The notes under the pieces were generated by a model that ran no database searches, was not told the origin of the DNA, and saw only the letters and a program-made list of their open reading frames with translations. This document shows, piece by piece, positions 9,201 to 15,957 of a DNA stretch of 64,000 nucleotides. The translations under genes and the position numbers were made by a program. The stretch comes from Caulobacter sp031457805. Its GTDB lineage: Bacteria > Pseudomonadota > Alphaproteobacteria > Caulobacterales > Caulobacteraceae. The stretch is taken from contig NZ_JAVDXI010000005.1 of NCBI RefSeq assembly GCF_031457805.1, forward strand, positions 62,001 to 126,000, in the 5' to 3' direction. Numbering within the stretch: the stretch's first letter is position 1; every line of letters begins with the position of its first letter.

Positions 9201-9278
9201 ACCTCGACCCTGCTCAGCCGCGTAGCGACGCCGGTGATGTACTGGCTGACGGCGCGGGGGAAGGCGGAGGCGATTTGA
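6210..9278 (+). CDS. RND multidrug-type efflux permease (AcrB/MdtB-like)
   Basis: The 1,022-residue protein starts at GTG, three bases after the adaptor gene. It has the two-repeat RND layout: a first helix (WQFTLVAFGLLVMLGINAF), a large periplasmic loop, helices carrying the proton-relay aspartates in LGLLVDDSIVITENIARR, a second loop, and helices with the relay lysine in IGIEIKNSILLVDFTEQL. Family members export drugs, dyes or other small molecules using the proton gradient. Both relay motifs are intact, so it should be active. Control by the divergent TetR protein is likely; the substrate is unknown. Confidence 0.93.
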   Translation: MKFDLSTFAVRRWQFTLVAFGLLVMLGINAFTSIPRSEDPHFPIPIVVVRAVLPGAEPSEMEQLVVDPIEDAVDGLDNIDKVESVSLDGAAVVSVHFTWDVDPERKYDQVVREVNAIRGNLPAGLARLDIQRARTTEVSVVQVALTSDTLPMRRLEKVADRLRERLDRVPGVREAQYWGAPPSDVQVTLDLARLSALKLPATAVTDALRAAGAEAPIGAVQAGERRFNVKSGGAFRDLKTIADTPVRSIGGKVVRVSDVATIGWAQQEPTHVTRFNGKRAVFVTVKQKDGQDVAKITQEVRKVLDEYERALPAGVKLERAFFQAENVKHRLKNLFRDFGIALVLVLITLLPLGPRAGVVVMVSIPLSLLIGLSLLQAFGFTLNQLSIAGFVLALGLLVDDSIVITENIARRIREGEERTEAAVNGARQIGLAVVGCTATLMLAFLPLMALPAGSGAYIKSLPVTVLCTVGASLLVSLTIIPFLASRILDKHSDPEGNAILRAVNGGIQRFYRPVLHASLARPWLALALMLALCATTVPLVKLIGSSLFPPAETPQFLIRIETPDGASLARTDQALRFVDARLATEPEILWRASNLGRGNPQIFYNKSQRESSNSFAEVYASFEAWKPGKSDKVLDSLRADFAKYPGARITVVAFENGPPIDAPIAIRITGQNLEVLKALAARTEAALKDTPGARDVSNPMRLDRTDLDLGVDEAKAAALGVPAGAARRVTRLALSGEEAARFRDPDGDDYAVRVRLPTAQVDGAARNPLSALNGVYVPTAEGEAAPLGAIATPTLRSSPARIDRFDRERTVTVTSYVATGYLTAKVTEDVVQRLEKEVPMPPGYRLSLGGQAEAQSESFAGLGAAVLVAIFGILAVLVLEFQKFKTALVVAGIIPFGVFGAVLALALTGNSLSFTATIGLIALIGIEIKNSILLVDFTEQLRREGMNLHDAIEKAGEVRFLPVLLTSVTAIGGLLPLALERSGLYSPLAIAIIGGLITSTLLSRVATPVMYWLTARGKAEAI

Positions 9279-9282
9279 CCAA

Positions 9283-9390
9283 AAATCCTCTCCCTGAAGG
9301 AAGAGACGACGGAGGGGGAAGAGGCAGGGTCGGCATGACTTCCCCCTCCGTCCGCTTTGCGGACACCTCCCCCGCTAGGGGGAGGATCTG
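9283..9390. repeat. Intergenic palindromic repeat, family A copy 2
   Basis: The element shares GACGGAGGGGGAAG, GTCCGCTTTGCGGAC and the terminal CCTCCCCCGCTAGGGGGAGGAT hairpin parts with the other family A copies. It starts four bases after the permease stop and may help end that transcript. Confidence 0.75.
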
Positions 9391-9409
9391 CGGCATCGCT
9401 CTTGCCTAT

Positions 9410-9423
9410 TATACGATCGTATA
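9410..9423. promoter_or_regulatory. Perfect 14-bp palindrome TATACGATCGTATA, candidate operator of the 9.5-12.9 kb operon
   Basis: The site lies 35 bases upstream of the flavoprotein start and is a perfect dyad. The operon ends with a TetR/BetI-like gene, and TetR dimers bind such palindromes, so autoregulation through this site is a reasonable inference. It is also AT-rich enough to overlap the promoter. Confidence 0.55.
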
Positions 9424-9430
9424 GCAACAC

Positions 9431-9452
9431 TCTCCCCACCTGTGCGGGGAGA
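9431..9452 (+). promoter_or_regulatory. Hairpin that can sequester the ribosome-binding site of the flavoprotein gene
   Basis: TCTCCCC (9431-9437) is the exact complement of GGGGAGA (9446-9452). The latter holds the probable Shine-Dalgarno sequence, five bases before the ATG at 9458. The 8-base loop makes a stable hairpin likely, so translation may be damped or conditional. The sequence resembles the dispersed repeats, so it may be a repeat remnant. Confidence 0.45.
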
Positions 9453-9457
9453 ACACC

Positions 9458-11089
9458 ATGGCCATCACGCAAACACGCGACGCCGTCATCATCGGCGGGG
9501 GCCATAACGGCCTCGTCTGCGCCTTCTACCTGGCCAAGGCGGGGTTGAAGGTCACGGTCTGTGAGGCTCGGGGCGTGGTCGGCGGCGCCGCGGTGACGGA
9601 AGAGTTCCACCCCGGTTTCCGCAACTCGGTGGCCAGCTACACCGTCAGCCTCCTGAACCCGCGCGTGATCGCCGACATGGGCCTGCGCGAGCTGGGCCTG
9701 ACCTTCCTGGAACGGCCGATCTCGAACTTCCTGCCGATCAGCGACGACAAGTACATCAAGCTGGGCGGAGGCCTGGAGCGCACCCAGGAGGAGTTCCGCA
9801 AGTACAGCCGGCGCGACGCCGAGGTGCTGCCGGCCTACTACGCCATGCTGGACGAGATCGGCGACATCCTGCGCGACCTGGCCCAGGAGACGCCGCCGAA
9901 CCTCGGTGATGGTCTGCCCGGCCTGCTGCGCGCCCTGCGCCAGGGCAGTCGCCTGGCGTTCCTGTCGCGTCAGCGCAAGCGTGACCTGCTGGATCTCTTC
10001 ACCAAGAGCGCCCGCGACGTGCTGGACGGCTGGTTCGAGAGCGAGCCGGTCAAGGCCGCCTTCGGCTTCGACGCCGTGGTCGGAAACTTCGCCAGCCCCG
10101 ACACGCCCGGCTCGGCCTATGTGCTGCTGCACCACACCTTCGGCGAGGTGAACGGCAAGAAGGGCGCCTGGGGCCATGCGGTCGGCGGCATGGGCGCGAT
10201 CACCCAGGCCATGGCCAAGGCCTGCGAGGCGGCCGGGGTCGAGATCCTGCTCGACGCTCCGGTCGAGGGCGTCCATGTCGACGGCGGGAAGGCCGCCGGC
10301 GTGCAGCTGGTCGACGGCCGCCAGATCATGGCCCCGATCGTCAGCGCCAACGTCAACCCGGCCCTGCTTTACAAGAAACTGGTGCCGCCCTCGGCGCTGC
10401 CCCCCGACTTCCGCAAGGCGGTCGACGGCTACAAGAACGGCTCGGGCACCTTCCGGATGAACGTGGCGCTGTCGGAGCTGCCCAGCTTCACCTGCCTGCC
10501 CGGCAAGGAGACCGCCGAGCACCATCAGTCGGGCATCGTGATCGCCCCGAGCCTCGACTACATGGACGCGGCCTATCGCGACGCCAAGGGCGAGGGCATC
10601 AGCAAGGCCCCGATCGTCGAGATGCTGATCCCGTCCAGCCTGGACACCAGCCTGGCTCCGCCCGGCCAGCATGTGGCGAGCCTCTTCTGCCAGCAGTTCG
10701 CGCCAGAGCTGCCCGATGGTCGTTCCTGGGACGACGCGCGCGAGGCCGCCGCCGACCTGATCATCGACACGGTCGACCAGTGGGCGCCGGGCTTCAAGGC
10801 CTCGGTTCTGGGCCGGATGATCCTGTCGCCGCTGGACCTGGAGCGAAAGTTCGGCCTGATCGGCGGCGACATCATGCACGGCCACATGTCGCTGGATCAG
10901 CTGTGGGCCACACGCCCGCTGCTGGGCCACGCCAGCCACCGCGCGCCGATCGCAGGTCTCTACATGTGCGGCGCGGGCACGCACCCCGGCGGCGGCGTCT
11001 CGGGCAATCCGGGCCGCAACGCCGCCCGCGAGATCCTGCGCGACAAGGACTTCGCCACGGCCGTGAAGCTGTCGGTGGTGGGGCGGTGA
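9458..11089 (+). CDS. FAD-dependent oxidoreductase, phytoene-desaturase/PYROXD2-like
   Basis: The 543-residue protein begins with a dinucleotide-binding motif (AVIIGGGHNGLVCAFYLAKA) and the CEARGVVGGAAVTEEFHPG segment typical of the CrtI/amine-oxidase-like group, and ends with the FAD-contacting GAGTHPGGGVSGNPGRNAA. This matches the COG1233 branch that includes PYROXD2, whose substrates are poorly known. It is followed by a Rieske oxygenase and a BetI-like regulator, so it probably works on the same compound as the oxygenase. No carotenoid synthesis genes are nearby, which argues against a pigment role. Confidence 0.85.
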   Translation: MAITQTRDAVIIGGGHNGLVCAFYLAKAGLKVTVCEARGVVGGAAVTEEFHPGFRNSVASYTVSLLNPRVIADMGLRELGLTFLERPISNFLPISDDKYIKLGGGLERTQEEFRKYSRRDAEVLPAYYAMLDEIGDILRDLAQETPPNLGDGLPGLLRALRQGSRLAFLSRQRKRDLLDLFTKSARDVLDGWFESEPVKAAFGFDAVVGNFASPDTPGSAYVLLHHTFGEVNGKKGAWGHAVGGMGAITQAMAKACEAAGVEILLDAPVEGVHVDGGKAAGVQLVDGRQIMAPIVSANVNPALLYKKLVPPSALPPDFRKAVDGYKNGSGTFRMNVALSELPSFTCLPGKETAEHHQSGIVIAPSLDYMDAAYRDAKGEGISKAPIVEMLIPSSLDTSLAPPGQHVASLFCQQFAPELPDGRSWDDAREAAADLIIDTVDQWAPGFKASVLGRMILSPLDLERKFGLIGGDIMHGHMSLDQLWATRPLLGHASHRAPIAGLYMCGAGTHPGGGVSGNPGRNAAREILRDKDFATAVKLSVVGR

Positions 11090-11106
11090 TGGCTCAACAT
11101 CCGACC

Positions 11107-11202
11107 TTCCCGGCGAATGCCGGGACCCAGATTCACCCCGAGCTTTCGCCGTGCTTGGCGCCCCACAGCCCTACGACCTGGGCCCCGGCATTCGCCGGGG
11201 AA
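11107..11202. repeat. Intergenic inverted-repeat element, family C
   Basis: TTCCCGGCGAATGCCGGGAC (from 11107) and its near-perfect inverse GCCCCGGCATTCGCCGGGGA (to about 11201) flank a 47-base centre. Each arm is itself palindromic. The element sits between two co-directional genes of one apparent operon, so it may serve as a processing or attenuation site. Confidence 0.7.
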
Positions 11203-11222
11203 ATCGGAGAGAAGGTGGCGCC

Positions 11223-12365
11223 ATGACCCAGATCTCCAACACCGACCCCCTCTCCGACTGGGGCCTGCCCGGCTGGATCTACACCAATGAGCGGTTCTTC
11301 AAGGAAGAGCAGGACAAGGTCTTCCGCCCGTCCTGGCAGATCGTCTGCCATTTGAACGACATCCCCAAGGCCGGGGACTTCCATACCTTCGACTTCGTCG
11401 GCGAAAGCCTGGTGGTCGTGCGCGGCAAGGACGGCGGCGTGCGGGCCTTCGCCAATGTGTGCCGCCATCGCGGGGCGCGGCTGCTGGACGGACCCGTCGG
11501 CCGCTGCGGTGGGCGGATCGTCTGCCCCTACCACGCCTGGACCTATGACCTGGAAGGCCGGCTGATCGGCGTGCCGATGCGCGACGACTACCCGGCGCTG
11601 GACATGGCCAAGGAGGGCCTGGCCGCCATCGAAACCGAGATCTGGCGCGGCTTCGTCTTTGTCCGGATCGAGGGCGAGGGTCCTTCGGTGGCGACCATGA
11701 TGGCTCCCTACGAGGACGAGGTGGCGCACTACCGTTTCGAGGAGCTTCAGCCGTTCGGTCGCGTCACGCTGCGTCCGCGCGCGGTGAACTGGAAGAACAT
11801 CAGCGACAACTATTCGGACGGCCTGCACATCCCGGTCGCCCATCCGGGCCTGACCCGGCTGTTCGGCAAGGGCTACGGGGTCGAGGCCGAGGCCTATGTC
11901 GACAAGATGTGGGGCCAGCTGATCGACGAGCCGTCCGAGAGCCCGTCCGAGCGCCTGTATCAGGACCTCCTGCCCGACGTTGCGCACTTGCCGGACGACC
12001 GCAAGCGGCTGTGGACCTATTTCAAGCTCTGGCCGAACTTCGCCTTCGACATCTATCCCGATCAGGTGGACTTCATGCAGTTCATCCCGATTTCGGCCGA
12101 GCAGACGATGATCCGCGAGATCGCCTACGCCCTGCCCGACGAGCGGCGCGAGATGAAGGCGGCCCGCTATCTGAACTGGCGCATCAACCGGCAGGTCAAT
12201 GCCGAGGACACCGAGCTGGTGGCCCGCGTGCAGCAAGGCATGGCTTCGCGCACCTTCACCGCCGGTCCGCTGGCGACCAGTGAGGTCAGCTTGCGCAGCT
12301 TCGGCCGCAAGATGCGGGCCCTGATCCCGGAAAGTCGCCTGTCCCGGCCGCCGGAGGGGTGGTGA
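11223..12365 (+). CDS. Rieske non-heme iron oxygenase, alpha subunit
   Basis: The 380-residue protein starts at the ATG at 11223, preceded by GGAGAAGG. The Rieske [2Fe-2S] ligands are C80-x-H82 and C101-x2-H104 (CRHRG and CPYHAW). The mononuclear iron site follows as DNYSDGLHIPVAH, giving bridging D199 and ligands H202 and H207; the third ligand is probably an aspartate in FDIYPDQVDFMQ. Known relatives oxidise aromatic rings, quaternary amines or similar compounds; the BetI-like downstream regulator weakly favours a quaternary amine. No small subunit, ferredoxin or reductase gene is adjacent. Confidence 0.88.
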   Translation: MTQISNTDPLSDWGLPGWIYTNERFFKEEQDKVFRPSWQIVCHLNDIPKAGDFHTFDFVGESLVVVRGKDGGVRAFANVCRHRGARLLDGPVGRCGGRIVCPYHAWTYDLEGRLIGVPMRDDYPALDMAKEGLAAIETEIWRGFVFVRIEGEGPSVATMMAPYEDEVAHYRFEELQPFGRVTLRPRAVNWKNISDNYSDGLHIPVAHPGLTRLFGKGYGVEAEAYVDKMWGQLIDEPSESPSERLYQDLLPDVAHLPDDRKRLWTYFKLWPNFAFDIYPDQVDFMQFIPISAEQTMIREIAYALPDERREMKAARYLNWRINRQVNAEDTELVARVQQGMASRTFTAGPLATSEVSLRSFGRKMRALIPESRLSRPPEGW

Positions 12366-12949
12366 GCGCACGCGCCGCCTTCACCCGCGAAACCCCCGAC
12401 GTTCGCCGGCACGCGCTGGTGGCGGCCGCCGAGGCGGTGCTGGCGCGCGAGGGCGTAGGCGGGACCAGTGTGCGGACGATCTGCGCCGAGGCCGGGGTCT
12501 CTCCGGGCCTGCTGCGGCACTATTTCGAGGGTGTCGATGAGCTGATTGCGGCGGCCTATGAGGCGGTGTCGCAGCGGATCGACACCGCGCTGGATGCGGC
12601 GCTGGAGGGCGCGGGCGAGGATCCCCGGGCGCGCCTGCTGGCCTATCTGGGCGCCAGCTTCGCGGCCCCGGTGCTGGACGAGCGTCTGCTGGCGGCCTGG
12701 GTCGGGTTCTGGTCGCTGGTCAAGACCAAGCCGCGCATGGCCGCCATCCACGCGGCCTCCTACGCCGACTTCCGCACGCGGCTCGAGGTCTTGCTGGCGA
12801 AGGCCGGCGCGCGCGAGACGCGTCTCGCCGCCATCGCCCTGACGGCGATAGTGGACGGACTCTGGCTGGAGCTCTGCCTCGATCCGGCGACGTTCAATCC
12901 AGACGAGGCGCGCGCGATCGTGACCCGCGCGCTCGACGGTTGGCTTTAG
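12362..12949 (+). CDS. TetR/BetI-like transcriptional regulator
   Basis: The helix-turn-helix is at about residues 30-52 (TSVRTICAEAGVSPGLLRHY), and the C-terminal DGLWLELCLDPATFNPDEA matches the BetI-type ligand domain. The GTG at 12362 overlaps the TGA of the Rieske gene and has GGAGG just upstream, indicating translational coupling; another GTG at 12359 is possible. It is the last gene of the flavoprotein-oxygenase operon and the candidate ligand of the palindrome at 9410. BetI relatives respond to choline or similar compounds; here the effector is unknown. Confidence 0.85.
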   Translation: MSARAAFTRETPDVRRHALVAAAEAVLAREGVGGTSVRTICAEAGVSPGLLRHYFEGVDELIAAAYEAVSQRIDTALDAALEGAGEDPRARLLAYLGASFAAPVLDERLLAAWVGFWSLVKTKPRMAAIHAASYADFRTRLEVLLAKAGARETRLAAIALTAIVDGLWLELCLDPATFNPDEARAIVTRALDGWL

Positions 12950-13185
12950 GCCACCGCAGCCTGGTTGGCCGCGCGGTTGCGGCCCCAGGACGGCGTACGG
13001 GTTTCCGGCTCGAAGGTGTGCACCTCGGCCTTGCGGCCTTGCACCCGCATGTGGCCAGCCAGCAGTTGCGCCAGCGCCTCGGCCTCATGTTGCGAGGAAT
13101 AGGAGCCGATCAGCTCGGGAGAGTCGTTCCAGGTCACATGCCACACCCCGGCGACGGGACGGACGTAGTAGTGGTTCTCGGTCAT
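12946..13185 (-). CDS. Small DUF2188-like protein
   Basis: The 79-residue protein begins MTENHYYVRPVAGVWHVTWN and continues SPELIGSYSSQHEAEALAQLL, the short beta hairpin-helix pattern of DUF2188-like proteins. The ATG at 13185 has an ideal AAGGAGGT site. The tail is basic (PSWGRNRAANQAAVA). Function is unknown. Its stop overlaps that of the convergent TetR gene by four bases. Upstream, CGCAAT (13243-13248) and ATTGCG (13260-13265) form a small inverted repeat. Confidence 0.6.
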   Translation of the reverse strand: MTENHYYVRPVAGVWHVTWNDSPELIGSYSSQHEAEALAQLLAGHMRVQGRKAEVHTFEPETRTPSWGRNRAANQAAVA

Positions 13186-13303
13186 GGCGACCTCCTTGGA
13201 CAACTCAGCGTGCACTTAGGCATGGGGACATGACAGTTGTTTCGCAATCGCACAACGAAATTGCGTTGCGATGCACAATGCATGAGCCGCGCCAGACGCG
13301 GAC

Positions 13304-14587
13304 TTAGTCGTCCTTCACCACCGCCCCGCCCTTCATGACCTTGGCGACCTTGGTCAGGGTGGAGACGTCCGCGAGCGGATCGCTCGCAACGGCGATCAGG
13401 TCGCCGTAGCAGCCGACGGCGGCGCAGCCGACCTGACCCGTCTTGCCCAACAACTCGGCCGCCACCGTGGTCGCCGACTGGATCGCCTGCATCGGCGTCA
13501 TGCCGTACTTGACCATGTAGGGCATCTGGCGCGCGTTCCCGCCGTGCGGATAGACGCCGGCGTCGGTGCCATAGGCGATCCTGACCCCGGCCTTCACCGC
13601 CTTGCGGAAGCCCTCGCGCTGGGCGTCCGTGGTCTCGCGGTTCTTGCGGATCATGCCCTCGGGCCAGCCCTGCTCGCGGCCATAGGTGTCGATGAAGTCG
13701 CCGTTGTAGATGTCGGCCACCAGGAAGGCGCCCTTGGCCTTCATCAGGGCGATCCCCTCGTCGTCGATCAGCGAGCCGTGCTCGATCGACCGGACGCCGG
13801 CGCGCACGGCGATCTTGATCCCTTCGGCGCCATGAGCGTGGGCGGTCACGTAGGTCCCGCGTTTGGCGGCTTCCTCGACAGCGGCGCGGATCTCGTCCTC
13901 GGACAGCTCCAGCTGGCCAGGCTCGGTGCCTTCGGTCAGCACGGCGCCGGTGGCGATCAGCTTGATGAAGTCGGCGCCGCCCACCAGCAGAGCGCGGACC
14001 TTCTTGTGGACATCGGCGGCGTCCTCGACCACGCCGCGTCGCATCTCAGCGGGGATGGCCACGTCGGGCGCGACGCCGGTGATCTCCCCGCCCCCGCCTG
14101 GCGCGGTGACATAGGCTCCGGCGACCGACATGCGCGGTCCAGGCACGAGTCCTTGATCGATCGCGTCACGCAGGGCCGCATCGCTGAGCGCCCGCCAGGC
14201 GCCGACATCACGTACGCTGGTGAAGCCGGCCATCAGAGTCGAGCGCGCATGGCCAGCACCGATATAGGCCTGCTGGGCGGCGGAGCGCAGCAGCGGCAGG
14301 GCGATGTTCTCGCTCTGCTCGTCGTCCACGAGATGGGTGTGCATGTCGATCAGGCCGGGCAGAACGGTCAGGCCGGACCAGTCGATGACCCGCCCCTCCT
14401 TGGGCGCGCCCTTCCAGGGCCCGACCGAGACGATGCGCTCGCCCTCGATGCGGAGGATCTGGTCCGTCAGAACCTTGCCGGCCTGGGGATCGACCAGCTT
14501 GCCGGCCCGGACGTAGGAGACCTGCGCCGAGGCGGCGGTGGGAACGAGGGCGACCAGCGCGGCGACGCAAAGGAGACGGACGATCAC
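13304..14587 (-). CDS. Secreted/periplasmic metal-dependent amidohydrolase (COG1228; Xaa-Pro or Xaa-Arg/Lys dipeptidase type)
   Basis: The start is the GTG at 14587, giving a signal peptide (MIVRLLCVAALVALVPTAAS, then AQ). Binuclear-metal ligands are present: H83-x-H85 (IDMHTHL), carboxylated-lysine candidate K209 (FIKLIATG), H250 (TAHAHG), H270 (IEHG) and D342 (YGTDAGV). The frame extends further upstream but into the permease gene. From memory of the literature, Caulobacter Cc2672 of this group hydrolyses dipeptides ending in Arg or Lys. The GTGA overlap with the permease gene implies coupling and supports dipeptide breakdown beside amino acid uptake. Prolidase activity is the alternative. 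Confidence 0.82.
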   Translation of the reverse strand: MIVRLLCVAALVALVPTAASAQVSYVRAGKLVDPQAGKVLTDQILRIEGERIVSVGPWKGAPKEGRVIDWSGLTVLPGLIDMHTHLVDDEQSENIALPLLRSAAQQAYIGAGHARSTLMAGFTSVRDVGAWRALSDAALRDAIDQGLVPGPRMSVAGAYVTAPGGGGEITGVAPDVAIPAEMRRGVVEDAADVHKKVRALLVGGADFIKLIATGAVLTEGTEPGQLELSEDEIRAAVEEAAKRGTYVTAHAHGAEGIKIAVRAGVRSIEHGSLIDDEGIALMKAKGAFLVADIYNGDFIDTYGREQGWPEGMIRKNRETTDAQREGFRKAVKAGVRIAYGTDAGVYPHGGNARQMPYMVKYGMTPMQAIQSATTVAAELLGKTGQVGCAAVGCYGDLIAVASDPLADVSTLTKVAKVMKGGAVVKDD

Positions 14588-15885
14588 CGGACGGCTCTCC
14601 GCATCAGCCAATAGACCGGCGCGCCGCCAGCCAGCAGCACCAAGCCCCAGAAGGTGACAGACCATCCGGCGCCATAGAAGGTCCAGACAGAATAGATCGC
14701 GCCGAGGCCGGCCACGACGCCCAGGGCCTTGGACGGCGCCATGCGGCCGCTGCGCTGCAGGCGCAGCACGGCGAGCGAGCAAAAGAGATAGGCGAACAGG
14801 GTCGAGGTCGTCGACAGCAGGGCCATGAAGGTGAAAGCGTCGGCCATCGACTTGGCGTAGTTCATCAGCACCAAAATCGTCACCAGGGCGCTGGAAGCCA
14901 GGTGCGCCCGTACCGGCGTGCCGTTGGCGGAGGTCTTGGCGAACCAGGCCGGAAAGACGCCTTCGCGGGCCATGGCGGCGGGCAGTTCGCCCTGGATCAG
15001 CGACCAGCCGTTCAGGGCGCCGAGCGCGCTGATCGTCGCGAAGGCCGCCAGCGCCAGCCGGAAATCACCACCGCCGTGATAGGTCACAAAGTCGACGAAC
15101 GGCGCATTGGAGCCTTGCAGCACGGCGGCGGGCGTCAGCAGCAGCACGCCCGACGAGACGACCAGATAGACAAGTCCGGCGAAGGCTGTGCCGGCCAAGG
15201 TGGCGCGTGGGATCGTTCGGGCGGGATCCTTGACCTTGTCGGCGGGGATGGTCGCGGTCTCCACGCCCAGCAGCGCCCACAGGGTCAGCGCCGCCGCAGC
15301 CGTAATCGATGCGCCCGACAGCGCCGAAGGCTCCAAGGGCGTCACCGCAGCTGGGCCCTTTCGCAACAGGACGCTCAGCGCCAGACCCGCCACGGCGATC
15401 AACGGAACCAGCTTCAGCACTGTGGTCACCACCTGGGTCCAGCCGGCTGACCGAGCGCCGGCGCAATTGATCCCGGTCGCGGCCCAGACCACCGCTACAG
15501 TCAACAGGGCCGGTAGGGCGGGAACCTTGGAAATGCCGGGCAGGAAGACGCTCAGATAGCTGACCGCCGCGATGGCGATGGCCGCATTGGCCACCCACAC
15601 CGAGATCCAGTAGGACCAGGCGACGAGGAAGCCGGGCCCGCGCCCGAACGCCTCCTCGGTATAGGCGAACGGACCGCCCGCCCGGGGAAAGGCCCCCGCC
15701 AGCTTTGCGAAGACATAGGCCAGACACAGCGAACCGCCGATGGTCAGCCCCCAGGCGATGACGGCGTTCCAGCCGTACGGCGCCAGCGAGGCGGGCAGCA
15801 TGAAGACGCCCGAGCCGATCATGTTGCCGACCACCAGGGCCGCGCACATCCACACGCCCAGCGGCTTGGCTTTTGGAGACGTCAT
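14584..15885 (-). CDS. APC-family amino acid permease (AdiC/arginine-agmatine-antiporter-like)
   Basis: The 433-residue protein starts MTSPKAKPLGVWMCAALVVG at 15885, with GGAGG upstream. The first helix carries the APC substrate motif GNMIGSGVFMLP, and about twelve hydrophobic helices follow. The segment AFPRAGGPFAYTEEAFGRGPG is typical of the basic amino acid/antiporter branch. Its stop overlaps the dipeptidase start, so the two are one operon. A basic amino acid substrate would fit a partner enzyme that releases Arg or Lys; this is inference. A terminator separates it from the upstream TonB receptor gene. Confidence 0.88.
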   Translation of the reverse strand: MTSPKAKPLGVWMCAALVVGNMIGSGVFMLPASLAPYGWNAVIAWGLTIGGSLCLAYVFAKLAGAFPRAGGPFAYTEEAFGRGPGFLVAWSYWISVWVANAAIAIAAVSYLSVFLPGISKVPALPALLTVAVVWAATGINCAGARSAGWTQVVTTVLKLVPLIAVAGLALSVLLRKGPAAVTPLEPSALSGASITAAAALTLWALLGVETATIPADKVKDPARTIPRATLAGTAFAGLVYLVVSSGVLLLTPAAVLQGSNAPFVDFVTYHGGGDFRLALAAFATISALGALNGWSLIQGELPAAMAREGVFPAWFAKTSANGTPVRAHLASSALVTILVLMNYAKSMADAFTFMALLSTTSTLFAYLFCSLAVLRLQRSGRMAPSKALGVVAGLGAIYSVWTFYGAGWSVTFWGLVLLAGGAPVYWLMRRAVR

Positions 15886-15908
15886 GACGGTCCGGCCTCC
15901 CCGGAAAG

Positions 15909-15937
15909 CAAAAGGGGCGGCCCGATGGACCGCCCCC
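15909..15937 (-). terminator. Rho-independent terminator after the TonB receptor gene
   Basis: Read on the minus strand, CCGCCCC-type stem halves (15914-15920 with 15930-15936) flank a 9-base loop and are followed by TTTTG. It lies just beyond the stop at 15958 and would cut the receptor transcript off from the permease genes. Confidence 0.75.
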
Positions 15938-15957
15938 GCTACGCTACCCACAAATGG

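Noticed and set aside
9161..10984. 607-residue open frame on the minus strand
   Set aside because: Antisense to the flavoprotein gene, whose cofactor motifs are unambiguous; composition is that of a shadow frame.
11133..12371. 412-residue open frame on the minus strand
   Set aside because: Fully antisense to the Rieske gene; no recognisable motif.
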